A stretch of DNA of 6,514 nt from Alphaproteobacteria bacterium. GTDB taxonomy: Bacteria; Pseudomonadota; Alphaproteobacteria; Rhizobiales; Hyphomicrobiaceae. The notes below the pieces were generated by a model. The model saw nothing but the letters and a program-made list of their open reading frames with translations. It was not told where the DNA came from and made no database searches. The stretch lies in NCBI GenBank assembly GCA_005888525.1, contig VBAB01000148.1, positions 1 to 6,514 on the forward strand, written 5' to 3'. Position numbers and translations under genes: made by a program. How positions within the stretch are numbered: the stretch's first letter is position 1; each line of letters begins with the position of its first letter. This document shows, piece after piece, positions 4,455 through 6,514 of this stretch.

Positions 4455-6514
4455 CTACTTCCACGTCAACTGGCCGCCAACACGGGCACCCAAGACCGCA
4501 CCCGAGTTGTAAGTGTTGAAGGTCGACGTGCCCACACCCGCGCCGACATCGATGGAAATGCGGTCAATGCCAAGATAGCATTGGCGACAGAGATTACCCA
4601 TCGCAGTGAGCCCCACGGCGTTGGCATGGCTGTCGAAATTACCGTATCCCAAGCGCAAACCGAAGTTCTCGCCAGGTCCCAAGGTCGGGGCCTGCATCGC
4701 CATGGCGACGGCAGTGCCGGCTCTCAGCTTGGCGATTTCCGTGAATGTCGCCCCGCCGTCGGTTGCAAGGTCGCCCTGGCTGTCGGAGGTGACGAGCCTC
4801 AGCGGCCCGCTCTGCCGGTCTCTGCTCGTCTGAGAATCGATGCCGGGCGTCTGATAGGTTTGGCTTACTGTACCCAAGACGATTTGATTGTCCGCGGTCG
4901 TTGTCGCTCCCGCTCCAATTGCGGTCGAGTTCGTATTCGAGGTTGCAACCGTCGCGCTGGCACCAAGGGCGGTCGAATTGGCTGCGTTGGCCACCGCTCC
5001 CGTGCCAATCGCGACCGACGACGCACCCGTAGCACTTGCGCCCGCGCCATAGGCCGCCGACGATGGGCCGCTGGCGACCGCCATCGCACCTGCCGCGATT
5101 GCCCCCGTACCTGATGCTGCTGATTGCCAACCGAAGGCCGACGCGCCCATGGCGGTCGCCATGGCGGATTGACCGACCGCGGTGCTGGAGTCGCCTAAGG
5201 CCAGCGACGACACACCGAGCGCCATCGATTGGTTGCCGGCGGCGATCGCGCCGCTGCCCATGGCAATGCCCTGTGACGCGCTGGCGGTTACCAGGGCGGT
5301 ATCACCGATAGCGATGGAGCCGGCTGTCAGGGCCTGCGAGCCATTGCCTTGCGCCACCGCGCCTTGCCCTAAAGCCATGTTGTTATTGCCGATCGCAACC
5401 GCTCCTTGTCCGACGGCGAGATTGTCCGCGCCCATCGCCACGGCGCCGGTACCTATGGCGACGTTGGGATCGCCGATGGCGACCGCGCCGTTGCCGTTGG
5501 CGATATTGAGGTTGCCGATCGCGACTGCGCCGGTACCGCCGAGGACCAGCGACGTTCCGCCAGCGAACGAGCCCGGACCGGCGCTCGCAAACACCACCGC
5601 TCCGTTGCCGATCGCCACCGTCGAATCTGCCTGAGCCTGCGCACCATTGCCGACCGCGACCGAGGAGGCGCCCAGAGCCACCGCGCTGGTGCCGAAAGCC
5701 AGCGATGATATGCCCGCGGCCGTGGCGCTCGTGCCCATGGCCATGGCGTTGGTGTTCGCCGCCCACGCACTTTGACCGACAGCGACGGTGCCGTCGAATT
5801 TGTCGGCAAGCGCTTGGTAGCCGGCCGCGAACGAGAACCTGCCGAGCGCGGCGGCATTGTTGCCCAGGGCTGTCGATGACTCGCCCTGCGCTGAGGCGAG
5901 ATAGCCAAAGGCTGACGAATTGTCGCCAGCAGCAAACGAGCTCGTGCCGAATGCCGACGCGTTGGTTCCCTTTGCGAACGAAGAGCTGCCCACCGCGGTT
6001 GCACCATCTGCGGTCGCCTTGGCGCTGGTCCCGATCGCGGTCGCATTCACGCCATTTGCAAGAGCGTTGAGACCATGTGCCAACGAGCCGGCCTGCATCG
6101 CTTGTGCATTGTTGCCGATGGCAATCGCAGTGGGATCACCGGTAAAGGCCTGCAGGCCACCGAAACCCGCACCCGACAGCGCACCGCCGCCAAGGGTGAT
6201 GCCGGCCGAATAGGTGATGCCGTTGGGGTCGCCGATGAAGATGCCGCCACCGTTGCTGGAGATGCCCTGAGTGGTCGACAGTTGGGCGGCGCTTATGTTG
6301 CCCCCAGTATAGAGGTTGCTGACGATCGACAGGTTGTCCTGGAAGATCGAGGGGCCCGCGAAATTCACCCCGCCGTAAAGGCCGGTCAGGGGGTTCACCA
6401 CGGATGAGATGGTCCCCATGAATGCGGCGTCGCAACCTGGAAGGGCAGCCTGCTTCATCGCGACCCCTAGAGCATCACGCGACGTGAGCACACCGGCAAG
6501 ACCCGTGCCGCCGG
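4455..6514 (-). CDS. Trimeric autotransporter adhesin, YadA-like (N-terminus outside window)
   Basis: The frame is open to the right edge, so the signal peptide and true start are missing. The GTG at 6491 lies inside the frame and is used here only to number residues (678 to the TAG). Residues 1-118 are Gly/Asn/Ser-rich passenger. From about 119 to 540 run YadA head repeats (Hep_Hag type, PF05658) of the form AxAxGxxAxAxGxxS, spaced 14 residues apart. A neck motif follows, DNQIVLGTVSQTYQTPGI (534-551). After a short linker comes a YadA_anchor-like end: a helix with IAKLRAGTAVAMAMQAP (586-602), then four predicted beta strands (about 608-678). In this family three chains make one 12-strand outer-membrane barrel, and the passenger is displayed outside as an adhesin for surfaces or host cells. 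There is almost no coiled-coil stalk. The final residues are TWK, with Trp one before the end rather than last. A CxxC pair (Cys635, Cys638) sits between strands 2 and 3. Confidence 0.9.
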   Translation of the reverse strand, partial: GGTGLAGVLTSRDALGVAMKQAALPGCDAAFMGTISSVVNPLTGLYGGVNFAGPSIFQDNLSIVSNLYTGGNISAAQLSTTQGISSNGGGIFIGDPNGITYSAGITLGGGALSGAGFGGLQAFTGDPTAIAIGNNAQAMQAGSLAHGLNALANGVNATAIGTSAKATADGATAVGSSSFAKGTNASAFGTSSFAAGDNSSAFGYLASAQGESSTALGNNAAALGRFSFAAGYQALADKFDGTVAVGQSAWAANTNAMAMGTSATAAGISSLAFGTSAVALGASSVAVGNGAQAQADSTVAIGNGAVVFASAGPGSFAGGTSLVLGGTGAVAIGNLNIANGNGAVAIGDPNVAIGTGAVAMGADNLAVGQGAVAIGNNNMALGQGAVAQGNGSQALTAGSIAIGDTALVTASASQGIAMGSGAIAAGNQSMALGVSSLALGDSSTAVGQSAMATAMGASAFGWQSAASGTGAIAAGAMAVASGPSSAAYGAGASATGASSVAIGTGAVANAANSTALGASATVATSNTNSTAIGAGATTTADNQIVLGTVSQTYQTPGIDSQTSRDRQSGPLRLVTSDSQGDLATDGGATFTEIAKLRAGTAVAMAMQAPTLGPGENFGLRLGYGNFDSHANAVGLTAMGNLCRQCYLGIDRISIDVGAGVGTSTFNTYNSGAVLGARVGGQLTWK
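4872..6137 (-). repeat. About 30 YadA-type 14-residue head repeats
   Basis: The stretch codes for residues 119-540 of the adhesin. Each unit is about 42 bp and carries a hydrophobic-x-Gly turn such as AIG, AFG or ALG every 14 residues, which in YadA stacks into a left-handed beta-roll. Spacing breaks occur near residues 226-236 (around KFDGT), 300-318 (FASAGPGSFAGGTSLVLGG) and 398-408 (around VTASASQ), which would form loops or small insertions on the roll. Confidence 0.85.
5322..5531 (-). repeat. Five in-frame 14-residue tandem units within the head
   Basis: Residues 321-390 split into five units, each beginning GAVAIG, GAVAMG or GAVAQG and 14 residues long (42 bp). At DNA level the repeated codons differ at many third positions, for instance GCA/GCG/GCC for the same Ala and GTC/GTG/GTT for the same Val. 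The units are therefore not fresh copies. Confidence 0.8.

Noticed and set aside
4218..5114. 298-codon plus-strand frame and several other long frames opposite the adhesin
   Set aside because: The repetitive adhesin sequence opens mirror frames on the other strand. Their products are Arg/Pro-rich with no domain or convincing ribosome site.
4872..6137. Periodic 42-bp repeats as a CRISPR-like or non-coding repeat array
   Set aside because: The units are in frame, vary at synonymous sites and encode a YadA head pattern, so they are protein repeats.
6489..6491. GTG at 6491 as the true start of the adhesin
   Set aside because: The frame stays open to the window edge, no signal peptide follows the GTG, and such adhesins need one, so the start lies outside.

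Overview
The window looks like chromosomal DNA from a high-GC alphaproteobacterium, most likely of the Rhizobiales/Bradyrhizobium type. This rests on strong G/C at third codon positions, long spurious antisense frames, and protein families common in that group. It is an impression from the sequence, not a database match. It holds six protein-coding genes, two of them cut by the window edges. I see no RNA gene, insertion sequence or CRISPR array.

Left part, + strand (1-2357): the 3' end of an FAD-dependent oxidoreductase of the FAD_oxidored/fumarate-reductase-like type. It is followed after 41 bp by a complete acyl-CoA carboxylase carboxyltransferase (beta) subunit with a clear Shine-Dalgarno sequence. 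The two look co-transcribed, probably as part of a catabolic cluster continuing to the left. No biotin carboxylase or biotin carrier is in view.

Middle, - strand (2374-3711): a D-2-hydroxyacid dehydrogenase gene followed 9 bp later by a small EthD-type protein gene. They are almost certainly one transcript and converge on the carboxylase with only 16 bp between stop codons. A metabolic role alongside the + strand genes is plausible, but the substrate is not readable from sequence.

Right part, - strand (3800-6514): a large trimeric autotransporter adhesin (YadA-like), cut at its N-terminus by the window edge. It has about 30 fourteen-residue head repeats, a neck motif, almost no stalk and a C-terminal membrane anchor. 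Downstream in the same direction lies a gene for an unrecognised exported protein of 192 residues. The order resembles adhesin-plus-helper arrangements, so a role in adhesin export or folding is a testable idea only.

The most unusual points are the near-absence of a stalk and the Cys-x-x-Cys pair in the adhesin anchor, the exported protein next to it, and the glycine-rich replacement of the usual first oxyanion-hole motif in the carboxyltransferase. No clearly new system is evident.
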